64,000 nt of DNA from Pseudovibrio sp. M1P-2-3 (GCF_031501865.1 NZ_JARRCW010000001.1:3920001-3984000); one strand, 5' to 3'. Positions 42,027 through 51,532 are shown, numbered from the stretch's first letter. A program made the numbers and translations. Notes: generated by a model from the letters alone, not told the origin.

Positions 42027-43205
42027 ATGCAGGACATGGATGTAATTATTATTGGCGCAGGCGCCGCAGGGCTTATGTGTGCCATAGAAGCAGGCAAAAG
42101 AGGCCGTACGGTTCTCGTGATTGATCACGCTAGCAAACCCGCGGAAAAAATCCGTATCTCAGGTGGGGGGCGCTGCAACTTTACGAATTTGAACAGTTCT
42201 CCCAAAAGTTTCCTTGGCCAGAACCCCCGCTTCTGCATCTCTGCCCTGAAGCGTTTTACCCAGCAGGACTTCTTGGCTCTGGTGGACTCCTTCGGCATAT
42301 CCTGGCATGAGAAAACACTCGGGCAACTGTTTTGTGATGATAAATCCAAACAGATCATCGAGATGCTGCTGAGCTTGTGTGAGCAAGCCAATGTTAAAAT
42401 TGCGCTAGAAACCAAAGTGGAACACACCCTCAAAGAAGAGCACGGTTTTCGTATAAGCACCAGCAAAGGGCCTGTTAGATGCCAGTCTCTCGTCATTGCA
42501 ACAGGCGGTCCATCCATTCCCAAAATGGGCGCTACCGGCTTTGGCTATGAACTGGCGAAAAAATTCGGCATACCTGTAGTTTCCCCGCTGCCTGCCCTTG
42601 TTCCGCTCACCTTTGGCGATGACATGAAACACAAATGCAGCCATTTGGCAGGTGTTTCCGTCGACGCTCTCGTTTCCTACGGAAAAATCTCATTCAGAGA
42701 AGGTCTCCTTTTCACCCATAGAGGACTTTCCGGACCGTCAATTCTGCAAATTTCTTCCTACTGGAGGGAAGGAACCGAAATCAAAATTAACCTCCTTCCA
42801 ACCGACAATGTTTTTGAGCTTCTCAAAGAACAAAGAGCACAGCAGCCGCGTAGAGAAATTCAAACAGCCCTGTGTGACGTCCTTCCCAAGCGCCTCGTAA
42901 ACCTAATTTGCGATGAACTAAGCCTTAAAGGGCGGCTTGCTGATCACTCCGATAAAGTCCTGCGAAAGCTTTCTGAGCGAGTTCATAACTGGCAGATCAA
43001 ACCGGTCGGGACAGAAGGATACCGGACCGCCGAAGTCACCCGCGGCGGCGTCGACACAAACGCCCTCTCTTCCAAAACAATGGAGAGTAAAGACGTTGGC
43101 GGGTTATACTTCATAGGAGAAGTTGTTGACGTCACAGGACATTTGGGCGGCTTTAACTTCCAATGGGCCTGGTCATCAGGATACACAGCAGGCCAGTTTG
43201 TTTAA
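42027..43205 (+). CDS. HI0933-type FAD flavoprotein
   Basis: This is the second HI0933-family flavoprotein in the window (392 residues from ATG 42027, six bases after AAGG; a TTG at 41991 would add a 12-residue leader). FAD motifs are DVIIIGAGAAGLMCAIEAGK (residues 4-23), ISGGGRCNFTNLN near 47-59, and the closing GGFNFQWAWSSGYTAGQF at the C-terminus. ATGGPSIPKMGATGFGYELA near residue 165 is the usual central block. It belongs to the BaiN/TIGR00275 branch rather than to that of the 36.9-kb gene. The substrate is unknown. Confidence 0.88.
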   Translation: MQDMDVIIIGAGAAGLMCAIEAGKRGRTVLVIDHASKPAEKIRISGGGRCNFTNLNSSPKSFLGQNPRFCISALKRFTQQDFLALVDSFGISWHEKTLGQLFCDDKSKQIIEMLLSLCEQANVKIALETKVEHTLKEEHGFRISTSKGPVRCQSLVIATGGPSIPKMGATGFGYELAKKFGIPVVSPLPALVPLTFGDDMKHKCSHLAGVSVDALVSYGKISFREGLLFTHRGLSGPSILQISSYWREGTEIKINLLPTDNVFELLKEQRAQQPRREIQTALCDVLPKRLVNLICDELSLKGRLADHSDKVLRKLSERVHNWQIKPVGTEGYRTAEVTRGGVDTNALSSKTMESKDVGGLYFIGEVVDVTGHLGGFNFQWAWSSGYTAGQFV

Positions 43206-43242
43206 ATTGTGCATGTATAATAAAGTTTGTAGATAAGACCGA

Positions 43243-45099
43243 TCATCCAAACAAAAAGAACATGCACTTACGCAAGAACTTACCAATAGATCTGACCGCA
43301 TTTTCTGGAGGTTTGTGGGCGACGATCAGGTCTTTTAGGGGGCGTTGCGGTTTGATGGTGAAAGGCTCTAGCAAAAGGCTGAGCGGGTCGGTTTGAGAAT
43401 TGCACCCGAAAGAGCCTTGGGCATCCATTCCAATTATATCCTCTGGGGGGACTGCGGTTGCTTCACTCTCACTGTTTCCCACGGCCCATAAAGTCCCGCC
43501 CATCCCCGAGAGGATAAGTGTTCCTGGCCCTGACGCTTCTGCGTAAACCAAGCGGCGTTGCAAAAATGCGGTCAGGCGGGCGCTGAACAGCCTTCTAAAA
43601 TGTATCCCGTCTGAAAAGGCTTCCAATCGACTTGGCTGAAAGATGAAACCTGCGCCTTCAGGCAATGTGATTTTCGCGACGTCAAAATCATGCCCATGAC
43701 GCCCCAAAATCACCTCTTCTGGATCGGTACCCTCGTAGACATACCAACTCAGTTTTCTTGCCAGTAAACGTGAAAAAAACAATTGGCTTGGCCGGAAAAT
43801 CCAGGAGACGCGTTGATGGTCATCCCAGTTAATGGCACTCCGGCGGGCTGCATACCAGGTTTCGCCTTTTAATTCGATCTTGATGGTACGCTTTTCAGAG
43901 GAAAGGGGTGCACAAACAGGCGGGGAGACAGCTCCATCCATGTGCTCCATATTAAGATACAACCCGCCACCACCAGGCGCAAAAACAAGGCGAGCAAAGA
44001 TATAAAGATAAAACTTCAACAGGGCGAAGAGAATAAGGACTATCCCGGTCCAACGCAGACCTGTCCAGAAGACGAACGTCCAGTAGACGGACTGTTTGGC
44101 TTTTGCCTCAATGGGGTTGAGGTGCCGATTAAGGAAAACGTTCGTTCCTAGACGTGTGCTTTTCCCGAGGTTTTCCGCTTGTGCCTGAAAATGGTTCGCA
44201 TTGTGCTCCCAGTTATTTTTAAACTCGTCGCGCTGATTTTCATAGGCTGCGTGCAAGGGCATCTGGACAGCGCGCTTCACTTCAATGCTTGCACATTCAC
44301 CTATATTAAAGGGCCATCTATAAAATTTACAGGCAGCAGGAACTTGAAATCGACACCTTAAAGTTTCCGGAAAAACCTCCTCAGGGGCTGGACTGCACTG
44401 ACTGTTCCCATCGCCAAAAAGAGCTTTAGCTGTAGCCTCTTTGCCTGCCAGACCAGTTTCCTCGACCACTTGTATTGCACTGTCTACTTTGGCCTGAAGT
44501 TTTTCCTTTAAGCGCTGCACATAAACGGAAATACTATCATAGGCACTTAGCTCAAGGTCGTACGCATAAGGTGGAGCCGGGCACAACAGACCAGAGATCA
44601 ATGGCAAGGAGAGTGCTGACCCATGTGTTTTCTCAGGGGCAGAACGGCTTAGGACATAGTGTCTTCCGTTTTGCGCAGGAACAGAGAATACATCCTCTTT
44701 CTCTGCTTCGATTGCGTATATACCTCCTTGCTCGGAACCGCAGCCATAGAGCACCAACCGCTCCCTCGTGTCCCCAAAGTCAAAACCAATAGCAGCAAGT
44801 ACAATAAGAGGAAGGGTGATTACGAATGCCCATAAAGCAAGTTTGATGGCGTGAAGCACCCCCAGTTTTCGGAATACCGCATAAACGTCAGATACAATGA
44901 CACGAAACAGCCAACCAGACATTGTGCTCAGACCAAGCCCCAGAACTAAGACACCCGGCAATGGATCCGGCTGGCGAACAACCAGCAGCATTACTGCCAA
45001 AGCAATTAAAAAGACAGCTATAGCGAAGATCTGCCGGGCCTGCGTGCCTATAAGAAATCCAAGAGCTGCTCCCAATGGCGCGAAGAGGCTGATGGTCAT
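43243..45099 (-). CDS. Large membrane protein with AIM24-like C-terminal domain (cassette gene 2)
   Basis: I do not recognise the full-length family. The 618 residues show four N-terminal helices (about residues 5-105), a Cys-containing soluble segment (about 110-330), another helix pair near 340-375, and a C-terminal soluble domain (about 385-600). In that domain LVYAEASGPGTLILSGMG and the following DIIGMD resemble the AIM24 beta-fold (GPG near a hydrophobic LxLS strand); this match is from memory. ATG at 45099 has AAGGGGA upstream. It follows the tail-collar protein gene by only 11 bp on the same strand, so they form a two-gene operon. Orientation in the membrane is uncertain. Confidence 0.6.
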   Translation of the reverse strand: MTISLFAPLGAALGFLIGTQARQIFAIAVFLIALAVMLLVVRQPDPLPGVLVLGLGLSTMSGWLFRVIVSDVYAVFRKLGVLHAIKLALWAFVITLPLIVLAAIGFDFGDTRERLVLYGCGSEQGGIYAIEAEKEDVFSVPAQNGRHYVLSRSAPEKTHGSALSLPLISGLLCPAPPYAYDLELSAYDSISVYVQRLKEKLQAKVDSAIQVVEETGLAGKEATAKALFGDGNSQCSPAPEEVFPETLRCRFQVPAACKFYRWPFNIGECASIEVKRAVQMPLHAAYENQRDEFKNNWEHNANHFQAQAENLGKSTRLGTNVFLNRHLNPIEAKAKQSVYWTFVFWTGLRWTGIVLILFALLKFYLYIFARLVFAPGGGGLYLNMEHMDGAVSPPVCAPLSSEKRTIKIELKGETWYAARRSAINWDDHQRVSWIFRPSQLFFSRLLARKLSWYVYEGTDPEEVILGRHGHDFDVAKITLPEGAGFIFQPSRLEAFSDGIHFRRLFSARLTAFLQRRLVYAEASGPGTLILSGMGGTLWAVGNSESEATAVPPEDIIGMDAQGSFGCNSQTDPLSLLLEPFTIKPQRPLKDLIVAHKPPENAVRSIGKFLRKCMFFLFG

Positions 45100-45110
45100 A
45101 GCACTTCCCC

Positions 45111-45794
45111 TTAGTTAAGACGGCAGAACTGCACAACATAATAGGGGGGCATGTTGTTGTGGGGTTTACTGCCACCTGTCGCGCTCGTTTCGGGGGATTG
45201 ATCTTTTTGCCCGAATTGACTTGCGGTGGTGTCGTCGTGCTTTGGGGATCTAATTCCGCTTGAATACCCATATCTATGAGTGTGCGATGGCATCTCATTG
45301 ACAGTAAGTTTATGCGTCTCTGTGCCGCTTGGGATATCTCCAACAGCCCTTGGCGTGAGATCCGCTCCAGCGCCAGCTCCCAGTGGCATACGCCCAGCAA
45401 GCCCATCAACAGGGGACCAACCCGGCGGGCAGACCTGCGGCTTTCCACCCACCTCAAAAGTCTTCGCAAAAGCGACAATCGCGCCTTTAGGAACCGGAAG
45501 GTCGGAGCGAAACCCGAAAAAAACAGGCGAGACAGCAAGAATTAGTGAAGGAAGCACTCCACAAGCAAGTACCATAGAATTTGATCGGGAGACTAAGAAA
45601 GTACCAGCTAAAAACAAAATGCCGAAGACAACGGCTATAGCAGGCGTTGTAAGAAAATGACTTGCGTATCGTATCGGTGCTGGCGACCCTGTGCCAATCA
45701 TATAATCATAGATAACAATGATAAGAGCAATAATAGAAATTAGAGAAATGCAAACTAATATAAAATGTGATGGTCTATGATACTGTTTAGGCAT
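45111..45794 (-). CDS. Membrane-anchored phage tail-collar-domain protein (cassette gene 1)
   Basis: The 227-residue protein combines three N-terminal transmembrane helices (about residues 11-31, 48-66 and 73-93) with a tail-collar domain (about 97-227). The collar features are VPKGAIVAF, CPPGWSPVDG, GRMPLGAGAG, LTVNEMPSHTHRYG, and the end PHNNMPPYYVVQFCRLN. This matches the shape of phage short-tail-fibre and MdpB-like proteins (PxGxIxAF ... GRxPxGxG ... MPxHxH ... NNMxPY). Such domains normally occur in free fibres or trimers, and a helical membrane anchor is unusual. The gene precedes the large membrane protein gene by 11 bp, which makes them partners. No other phage gene is near. Confidence 0.75.
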   Translation of the reverse strand: MPKQYHRPSHFILVCISLISIIALIIVIYDYMIGTGSPAPIRYASHFLTTPAIAVVFGILFLAGTFLVSRSNSMVLACGVLPSLILAVSPVFFGFRSDLPVPKGAIVAFAKTFEVGGKPQVCPPGWSPVDGLAGRMPLGAGAGADLTPRAVGDIPSGTETHKLTVNEMPSHTHRYGYSSGIRSPKHDDTTASQFGQKDQSPETSATGGSKPHNNMPPYYVVQFCRLN

Positions 45795-46305
45795 TCTATT
45801 AATTCTTTTACACTTGAAGTAAATTTACCAATACTGCCGAGACGGCTGAGATAATATAACTAGTTAATCTCAAAGTTGCTATTTATGTCAAATATAAATA
45901 GATATTTTATTGCTGAATTTTCTTGTAGAGCACGCGCAAATTGCTAACAGATAAAATCGCAGGTTGCCGTAAAATATGAACGCAGGTTGTCGACATACCT
46001 CACGAGGGACAACATCTAACTCCCTTCAAGTCCAAATCTTTTTGCTAATAAAAGAGAGAGAAATATTATCAATAATTGTCTTTCACATGTACACGAATAC
46101 TGATAAGCCACTTGGAACCAAGTATGGTTAGGAAACCTATAATAACAAAAAGAATGGCATCCTATGAAGTACTATGGATTCGAGAAGCTCTCTCCAGACA
46201 ATAGCTTTCACCCATCTGTTCGAAGTCCTGTTCACTCGCCGCATTTATTGAAACTTTCTTGCTTTAGTTTCAGATGAACCCACAAGGCTTCGAAAGGTAA
46301 AAATT
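45795..46305. other. Intergenic region upstream of the BCCT gene
   Basis: These 511 bp are divergent between the membrane cassette and the BCCT gene. I see a 9-bp direct repeat CGCAGGTTG (45958-45966 and 45981-45989) and the palindrome ACTTGGAACCAAGT (46110-46123), and otherwise AT-rich DNA. Confidence 0.55.
46110..46123. promoter_or_regulatory. Perfect palindrome upstream of the BCCT gene
   Basis: ACTTGG-AA-CCAAGT is a 14-bp perfect palindrome about 180 bp before the BCCT start. Its position suits an operator, but no regulator gene is adjacent. Confidence 0.3.
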
Positions 46306-48294
46306 GTGTCTATTCCTAGAAAATTTCAACCTCAAGTCTTCTGGAGTACCTTGTGCAGCATCGTCGTTCTTGTTCTAACTGCCGTTATCTGGCCCAAAGC
46401 CTCCGACACATTTTATAAAACGATCCAGACCTGGATCGAGATCAATGTGGGATGGCTCTACATTTTGAGCGTCGCAATTTTTCTCATTTTCATTCTCTTC
46501 ATCATGGTCAGCCGCTTCGGGGATATCAAGCTTGGGCCCGACCATTCCGAGCCCGACTACAGCTATTTGAGCTGGTTTGCCATGCTCTTTTCCGCCGGCA
46601 TGGGGATCGGGCTTGTATTTTTTGGCGTGGCAGAGCCAATCATGCATTTTTTATCTCCCCCAGAAGGGTCCCCTGAAACGGTAATGGCCGCCCGTGAAGC
46701 CATGAGAATTACAATGTTTCACTGGGGCTTACATGCATGGGCCATTTACAGCGTTGTTGCCCTGTCTCTTGCCTATTTCACATACCGGCATCAACTTCCC
46801 CTATTACCACGCTCCGCGCTCTACCCCTTGCTTGGAGACCGTATTTATGGGCCTATTGGGCACTTCATTGATACATTTGCAGCTTTGGGAACTCTTTTTG
46901 GTGTCTCGACCTCTTTGGGTTACGGCGCAATTCAAGTTAATTCCGGCCTGAACTTTCTTGTAGGCCTCCCCGTATCCACCACAGTGCAAGTGGGGATCAT
47001 TGTTGTAATTGCCTCGCTGGCCACGCTCTCTGTGTTTTCCGGCCTAGACAGAGGCGTCAAACGTCTGAGTGAAGTGAACCTCACGCTTGCCTTCTTCTTG
47101 ATGCTATTGGTCTTGATAGCCGGTCCAACAGTCTTACTTCTTCAGACTTTGGTACAAAATACCGGCTCGTATCTGTCGGATCTCGTCCATAAAACATTTA
47201 ATCTTTATGCATATGAGCGCAATGATGACTGGCTTGGAGGCTGGACCCTTTTGTACTGGGGCTGGTGGATTTCATGGTCACCTTTTGTCGGAACCTTTAT
47301 TGCCCGCGTTTCAAGAGGGCGAACCATTCGTGAATTTTTGATAGGTACAATGTTCGTTCCAACGGGCCTTAGCCTTCTCTGGTTCACCATTTTTGGCAAT
47401 AGCGGCATTGAACTTATTCTCCACCAAGGCGCCTCGGCTCTGTCCGAAACGGTCTCCTCCGATACGTCCCTAGCGCTCTTCAAGTTCTTTGAATACCTAC
47501 CATTTACCCAGATTCTATCGACAATCGGAGTATGTCTGGTTGTTGTCTTTTTTATCACCTCCTCCGATTCAGGCTCCCTTGTTATTGACAGCCTAACCTC
47601 TGGCGGTGCGGTAAGCTCTCCTGTCTGGCAAAGGGTTTTCTGGGCACTTCTTCAAGGGCTCGTTGCGCTGGTTCTGCTTTGGGCTGGAGGTCTGGACGCG
47701 CTTCAAACCGCAACAATCGTGAGCGCCCTTCCCTTTCTTATTATTATGCTTGCCATGTGTGTGAGCCTTTACATTGCCCTTCAAGATGACGCCTTGAGAA
47801 TGCGCAATGCTCAAATGCACCACACAACCGTTCAATACGCTAAGTCTACCATTGACTGGCAGGCTCGTGTGCGTTCCCTCAACTTCCAAGTCGATAAAAA
47901 AGATGCAGAAAAGTTCATAGGGGAAGTCGCCAAACCCGCTTTCGAAAAAGTTCGAGACGAATTCCTCAAGCAAGGCTTCCAAGTCGAGCTGACACAAAAC
48001 GCTTCGCTTGAGCTGGAAGTCCATCAGGCGTCCGAAACCGCTTTCATCTACGGCTTGAGAAGGCGCTACTTTTCCAGCTCCATGACAGTAGGCCCCGGCA
48101 GCCTTATCGAAGAGCCTGAAGAGGAAAACGATGGCGTCAGCGAGTATTACCGCGTGGAAGTCTACCTCAACCAAGGAGGACAGGACTATGACGTCTTTGG
48201 ATATACCGAAGAACAACTGATAGCTGACATTGTCACCCAGTATGAACGCTATCTACAATATCTGCACCTATCCCACGCAGAACTCCAGCCATAG
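46306..48294 (+). CDS. BCCT family choline/betaine-type transporter (BetT-like)
   Basis: This inner-membrane carrier of the BCCT family takes up quaternary amines such as choline or glycine betaine, for osmoprotection or catabolism. The 662-residue protein has 12 helices. The BCCT signatures are GMGIGLVFFGVAEPI (about residues 99-113) and LYWGWWISWSPFVGTF (about 311-326), the latter being the aromatic box region for trimethylammonium ligands. The C-terminal 150 residues are a cytoplasmic extension (from about 515, ALRMRNAQMHHT), as in BetT. GTG at 46306 is the start. No betIBA genes are nearby; choline is a better guess than proton-coupled betaine uptake, but it is only a guess. Confidence 0.9.
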   Translation: MSIPRKFQPQVFWSTLCSIVVLVLTAVIWPKASDTFYKTIQTWIEINVGWLYILSVAIFLIFILFIMVSRFGDIKLGPDHSEPDYSYLSWFAMLFSAGMGIGLVFFGVAEPIMHFLSPPEGSPETVMAAREAMRITMFHWGLHAWAIYSVVALSLAYFTYRHQLPLLPRSALYPLLGDRIYGPIGHFIDTFAALGTLFGVSTSLGYGAIQVNSGLNFLVGLPVSTTVQVGIIVVIASLATLSVFSGLDRGVKRLSEVNLTLAFFLMLLVLIAGPTVLLLQTLVQNTGSYLSDLVHKTFNLYAYERNDDWLGGWTLLYWGWWISWSPFVGTFIARVSRGRTIREFLIGTMFVPTGLSLLWFTIFGNSGIELILHQGASALSETVSSDTSLALFKFFEYLPFTQILSTIGVCLVVVFFITSSDSGSLVIDSLTSGGAVSSPVWQRVFWALLQGLVALVLLWAGGLDALQTATIVSALPFLIIMLAMCVSLYIALQDDALRMRNAQMHHTTVQYAKSTIDWQARVRSLNFQVDKKDAEKFIGEVAKPAFEKVRDEFLKQGFQVELTQNASLELEVHQASETAFIYGLRRRYFSSSMTVGPGSLIEEPEEENDGVSEYYRVEVYLNQGGQDYDVFGYTEEQLIADIVTQYERYLQYLHLSHAELQP

Positions 48295-48488
48295 GCGGCT
48301 GCACCCAACTCAAAATCTGCCCTAGCAAAAGATAGGGACTCAGACCTTTTCAAGTCAGGCGCCTTGTAGGTTGGCTATTTTTTTACGAAATTCGTCGATC
48401 ATCTCAGGTTAACCAGAGCTCATTTCATTTTCGCCGCAACACTCAGCCAGCAAGCACAGTGTGCGAAACAAAAAGAGGAGTGTTGACC

Positions 48489-48992
48489 ATGCCCAAACCA
48501 TACCCCAGAGTTTTTTCCCACATAGGACTATCAGTTCCTGACCTGGAAGCTGCTGTGACTTTCTACACAGATGTAATGGGGTGGTACCGCATTATGGAGC
48601 CCACCCAGATCCTAGAGGATGACACCGCTATCGGGCAGATGTGTTGCGATGTTTTTGGCAAAGGGTGGGAGTACTTTCGCATTGCGCATCTTTCGACGGG
48701 AGATCGCGTTGGTGTCGAGCTGTTTGAATTCAAAAATCAGAAAAACCCGGAAAATAACTTCGAGTACTGGAAAACAGGAATTTTCCATTACTGCGTTCAA
48801 GACCCGGACGTGGAAGGCCTTGCAGATAAAATTGTTGCAGCTGGAGGTAAAAAGCGCATGAAGCAACCGCGTTACTACTACCCCGGAGAAAAACCCTACC
48901 GCATGATTTACATGGAAGACCCGTTTGGAAATATCATAGAAATCTATAGCCATAGCTATGAACTTCACTATTCCTTGGGGGCATACAAATAA
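48489..48992 (+). CDS. VOC-family (glyoxalase-like) protein
   Basis: This VOC-superfamily protein has 167 residues from ATG 48489, preceded by AGGAG eight bases upstream. The metal ligands are well placed: His in FSHIGLSVPDLEAAVTFY (residues 10-27), Glu in GVELFEF near 78, His in IFHYCVQDPDVEG near 100, and Glu in DPFGNIIEIYSHSYE near 148-162. That pattern fits lactoylglutathione-lyase-like dioxygenase/lyase members. The substrate is unknown. It sits alone between the BCCT gene and the tRNA. No Cys or redox motif is visible. Confidence 0.85.
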   Translation: MPKPYPRVFSHIGLSVPDLEAAVTFYTDVMGWYRIMEPTQILEDDTAIGQMCCDVFGKGWEYFRIAHLSTGDRVGVELFEFKNQKNPENNFEYWKTGIFHYCVQDPDVEGLADKIVAAGGKKRMKQPRYYYPGEKPYRMIYMEDPFGNIIEIYSHSYELHYSLGAYK

Positions 48993-49455
48993 ACCTCAGC
49001 CTCAAAGAGATATTCATAGGCTTGTTAACCATAGGACTTTAAAGTCAAAGGCTGTAAGCTATTTACTTGCATTGGATATAAGGAATTAAAGGAAAATAAA
49101 TGGCGGAGAGACAGGGATTCGAACCCTGGAGACGGTTCCCCGCCTACACACTTTCCAGGCGTGCGCCTTCGACCACTCGGCCACCTCTCCGCTCAACATC
49201 ACTGTACAGCAACGTTGTGTGAGGGGCGGTATATAAAAGACTTTTGCTCAGCACAAGGCATAAAATAAAAATATTTCAGCTAATCCCCAGACTCCGGTTT
49301 TATAAAATGCATCAATTCAGGAATAGAAAAGGTTTGGTTCTTATTCTCCACTCTTCACAAAAGGTGCAACACTCACCATTATGGTGTTCTATGCAGGTTA
49401 CTAATTTGAATCGGTCCTCAGTAGGGGCAACCGAAACCGTATGGGGACTGTAGCC
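48993..49455. other. Intergenic region around tRNA-Ser
   Basis: Apart from the tRNA gene at 49101-49190 I see no gene or repeat here. 49191-49455 is AT-rich and leads to the next gene. Confidence 0.5.
49101..49190 (-). tRNA. tRNA-Ser (anticodon GGA)
   Basis: This is a 90-nt serine tRNA on the minus strand with encoded CCA (49101-49103). The acceptor stem pairs GGAGAGG (5') with TCTCTCC (3') over seven pairs. The anticodon loop reads CT-GGA-AA. A long variable arm typical of tRNA-Ser follows, then the T-arm CAGGG-TTCGAAT-CCCTG. GGA reads UCC/UCU serine codons. It stands alone and carries no sign of an integrated element at its 3' end. Confidence 0.97.
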
Positions 49456-49773
49456 ATGTTCAGCTTTTTCTTACGCGGTCTAGGACTGTGGATGGTCGCC
49501 GCGGCGCTTGTGTCGTTTATAATTGATTGTACCAAGAGTATTGCTGCTTCCGCTTGGACGACAACGCCTTTGGGGCAGATTTGGTTTGAAATATCACCAA
49601 GTAGCCTGAATGGACTGCAAGCTGGAATCCAACGAAATCTATCACCCTTTTTGTGGGATCCGGTGGCGCAGACAATCTTGCTGATGCCCCCTTGGACAAT
49701 ACTCGGGCCTCTCGGACTCTTGTGTTTATGGTTTGGAGATCGCAAGCGCAGGGTACAATCTACTTTGATATAA
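49456..49773 (+). CDS. Small conserved membrane protein (PetM-like)
   Basis: This small alphaproteobacterial membrane protein has 105 residues from ATG 49456 (MFSFFLRGLGLWMVAAALVS). There are two membrane segments, one at the N-terminus (residues 5-27) and one near the C-terminus (about 75-95, WTILGPLGLLCLWFG), separated by a polar region with the conserved-looking WFEISPSSLNGLQ and LSPFLWDPV blocks. A basic tail follows (DRKRR). I recall the same arrangement in Rhizobiales proteins annotated as PetM-family or hypothetical; the function is unknown. It lies 66 bp before MsrA on the same strand. Confidence 0.7.
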   Translation: MFSFFLRGLGLWMVAAALVSFIIDCTKSIAASAWTTTPLGQIWFEISPSSLNGLQAGIQRNLSPFLWDPVAQTILLMPPWTILGPLGLLCLWFGDRKRRVQSTLI

Positions 49774-49839
49774 TCTATATCCAGCATTTCTTCCCGTTTG
49801 GCCTCCTCTGGCCTATATTCATATAAAGAGGAGATAACC

Positions 49840-50505
49840 ATGTCATTTATGAAAATGCTGAGCGACAAAATGACCATACAAAATAAAGACAGAGCCTTAA
49901 CCGGCCGCTCCGATCCCATCACAACTCCTGGAAACCATTTTGTAACCGGTGCCCCGTTAAGCCCGCCATATCCAAAGGGCTATTTGCTCCTAGATGTTGG
50001 GCTGGGCTGCTTCTGGGGCGCAGAGCGCTTGTTTTGGGAAACCCCTGGAGTTTATGTCACCGGCGTAGGTTACGCGGGCGGCTCCACCCCTAACCCGACC
50101 TATCAAGAAGTTTGCACCGGACAAACGGGACACACTGAAGTTGTTCGCATCGTTTATGATCCCCAAACGATATCCTTGGAGGCTTTACTTCGCGTTTTTT
50201 GGGAAAATCATGACCCGACCCAAGGTATGCGACAGGGCAATGATGTGGGCACCCAATACCGCTCAGCCCTATACGCTCATAACCAAGAAGATCTGGAACT
50301 TTTCAGGAAAAGTGCGCAGGCCTATAAAGACGCTTTGAGCGCATCCAAAAACCACGGCCAAGCATCGCCGATTACAACAGAAATAAAAATGGCTTCAAAT
50401 TTCTACTGGGCGGAGGACTACCATCAACAGTATTTGGCCAAAAATCCAGATGGTTACTGCGGTATAAAAGGGACAGGTGTCAGCTGCCCGATCTCTTTTT
50501 CATAG
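49840..50505 (+). CDS. msrA: Peptide-methionine (S)-S-oxide reductase
   Basis: This enzyme repairs methionine-S-sulfoxide in proteins. From ATG 49840 (six bases after GAGGAG) the product has 221 residues. The catalytic motif GCFWGAE places the nucleophile at C57. The second Cys set lies in GYCGIKGTGVSC near residues 205-215, as in two-Cys resolving forms. EYRSALY-type substrate contacts are represented by GTQYRSALYAH near residue 140. The N-terminal 45 residues are an extension seen in many proteobacteria. No MsrB gene is attached. Confidence 0.93.
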   Translation: MSFMKMLSDKMTIQNKDRALTGRSDPITTPGNHFVTGAPLSPPYPKGYLLLDVGLGCFWGAERLFWETPGVYVTGVGYAGGSTPNPTYQEVCTGQTGHTEVVRIVYDPQTISLEALLRVFWENHDPTQGMRQGNDVGTQYRSALYAHNQEDLELFRKSAQAYKDALSASKNHGQASPITTEIKMASNFYWAEDYHQQYLAKNPDGYCGIKGTGVSCPISFS

Positions 50506-51061
50506 TCTTAAGCATGCCCCTAAATTGCCTCTCAAGAACTTAAAATCATCGCAAATGTTTTTGAGGGGCGACACATCTAAGATGGGTTTTGTATCCTACA
50601 TCGCTCAAATTATGCAGTTTGAGCGCTGACCATTTTCATAGAAAAACGCCAGATTACAACTGTTTCTGGTCAAAGCGGCTTGCAACCTCAAACGACAACC
50701 CAATAAAATCTACAGGGCAATTGCCAATCGATCCCGCTATGTATAAGCGTGCATCCCATCAGACAAGCTTGATATCTGCCCCCTCACCCACTTTTGAGCA
50801 AACGCGGCCGGAATTTACCGGTCTTAAATGGTGCAACAGATTCTTGCATTGTACTATTTTTTATAACAAGTCACAGGTATTAAGTAATTACACCTATCTT
50901 AAGAAATGGCGGAAAACAGCCAAAATTGATAAACACTCCAATTTCGTTATCCAAAAAATGTTTGATAAATTTGTATTCATGAAAGTTTGAGGTGTTGTGT
51001 GAAACCTATTTTCCTTTTACGTTAATGCAGAAGTTCTCAGCAATTGAAGCCAGAAAACACA
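50506..51061. other. Intergenic region upstream of MarR gene
   Basis: These 556 bp have no credible gene. An open frame covers 50589-50990, but its product is low in conserved features, has no ribosome binding site and has biased composition. I see no clear hairpin, promoter or repeat. Confidence 0.5.
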
Positions 51062-51532
51062 ATGCAAATTGACCAAATCGCCAATCAACTGTCTGCTATT
51101 AGTACAGCGCTTGAAGATGCCAGTATCGAAGCCTATGGAGATCTTTCTCCCAGTGCTGTTGCTGCATTGCTCGCAATGAGGCGTGCTCCGTCAATTTCTA
51201 TTGGTGCAATCGCGCTCGAAGTCAAACTGTCCCACTCTGCAACAGTCCGCCTTGTTGACCGTCTGGAAAAAGACTGGCTCGTTCGCCGCCAAAGACGGCG
51301 TGGACGGGAAGTGATGGTTGAATTAACAGCTCGGGGAAAGCGGAAAGCTGCAGAACTCGCAGAAGCTCGGCAAAAAGCAGCCTGCCAGCTCTTTGGCAGC
51401 ATTGCTGAAACCGATTTAGAAAATCTTCATAAGCTCTTCAGCACTATTCTATCTGGTCTCAATAAACCTGCTTGTGCCCGTTTTTGTCTGGACAACCCAA
51501 TTGTCGCGCAAAAAGAGCCAGAACCTGCCTAG
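51062..51532 (+). CDS. MarR family transcription regulator
   Basis: This MarR-type winged-helix regulator has 156 residues from ATG 51062. Residues 30-110 hold the DNA-binding domain: ALLAMRRAPSISIGAIALEV, VKLSHSATVRLVDRLEKDWL as recognition helix, and RRQRRRGREVMVELTARGK as the wing. An in-frame TTG at 51044 would add six residues. The effector is unknown. The next gene (fused PabB-PabC) starts 177 bp downstream on the same strand, and a functional link is not shown. Confidence 0.88.
   Translation: MQIDQIANQLSAISTALEDASIEAYGDLSPSAVAALLAMRRAPSISIGAIALEVKLSHSATVRLVDRLEKDWLVRRQRRRGREVMVELTARGKRKAAELAEARQKAACQLFGSIAETDLENLHKLFSTILSGLNKPACARFCLDNPIVAQKEPEPA

Noticed and set aside
50589-50990. 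A 133-codon open frame upstream of the MarR gene
   Set aside because: The start has no ribosome binding site, the amino-acid composition is unlike the neighbours, and no recognisable motif or membrane segment is present.
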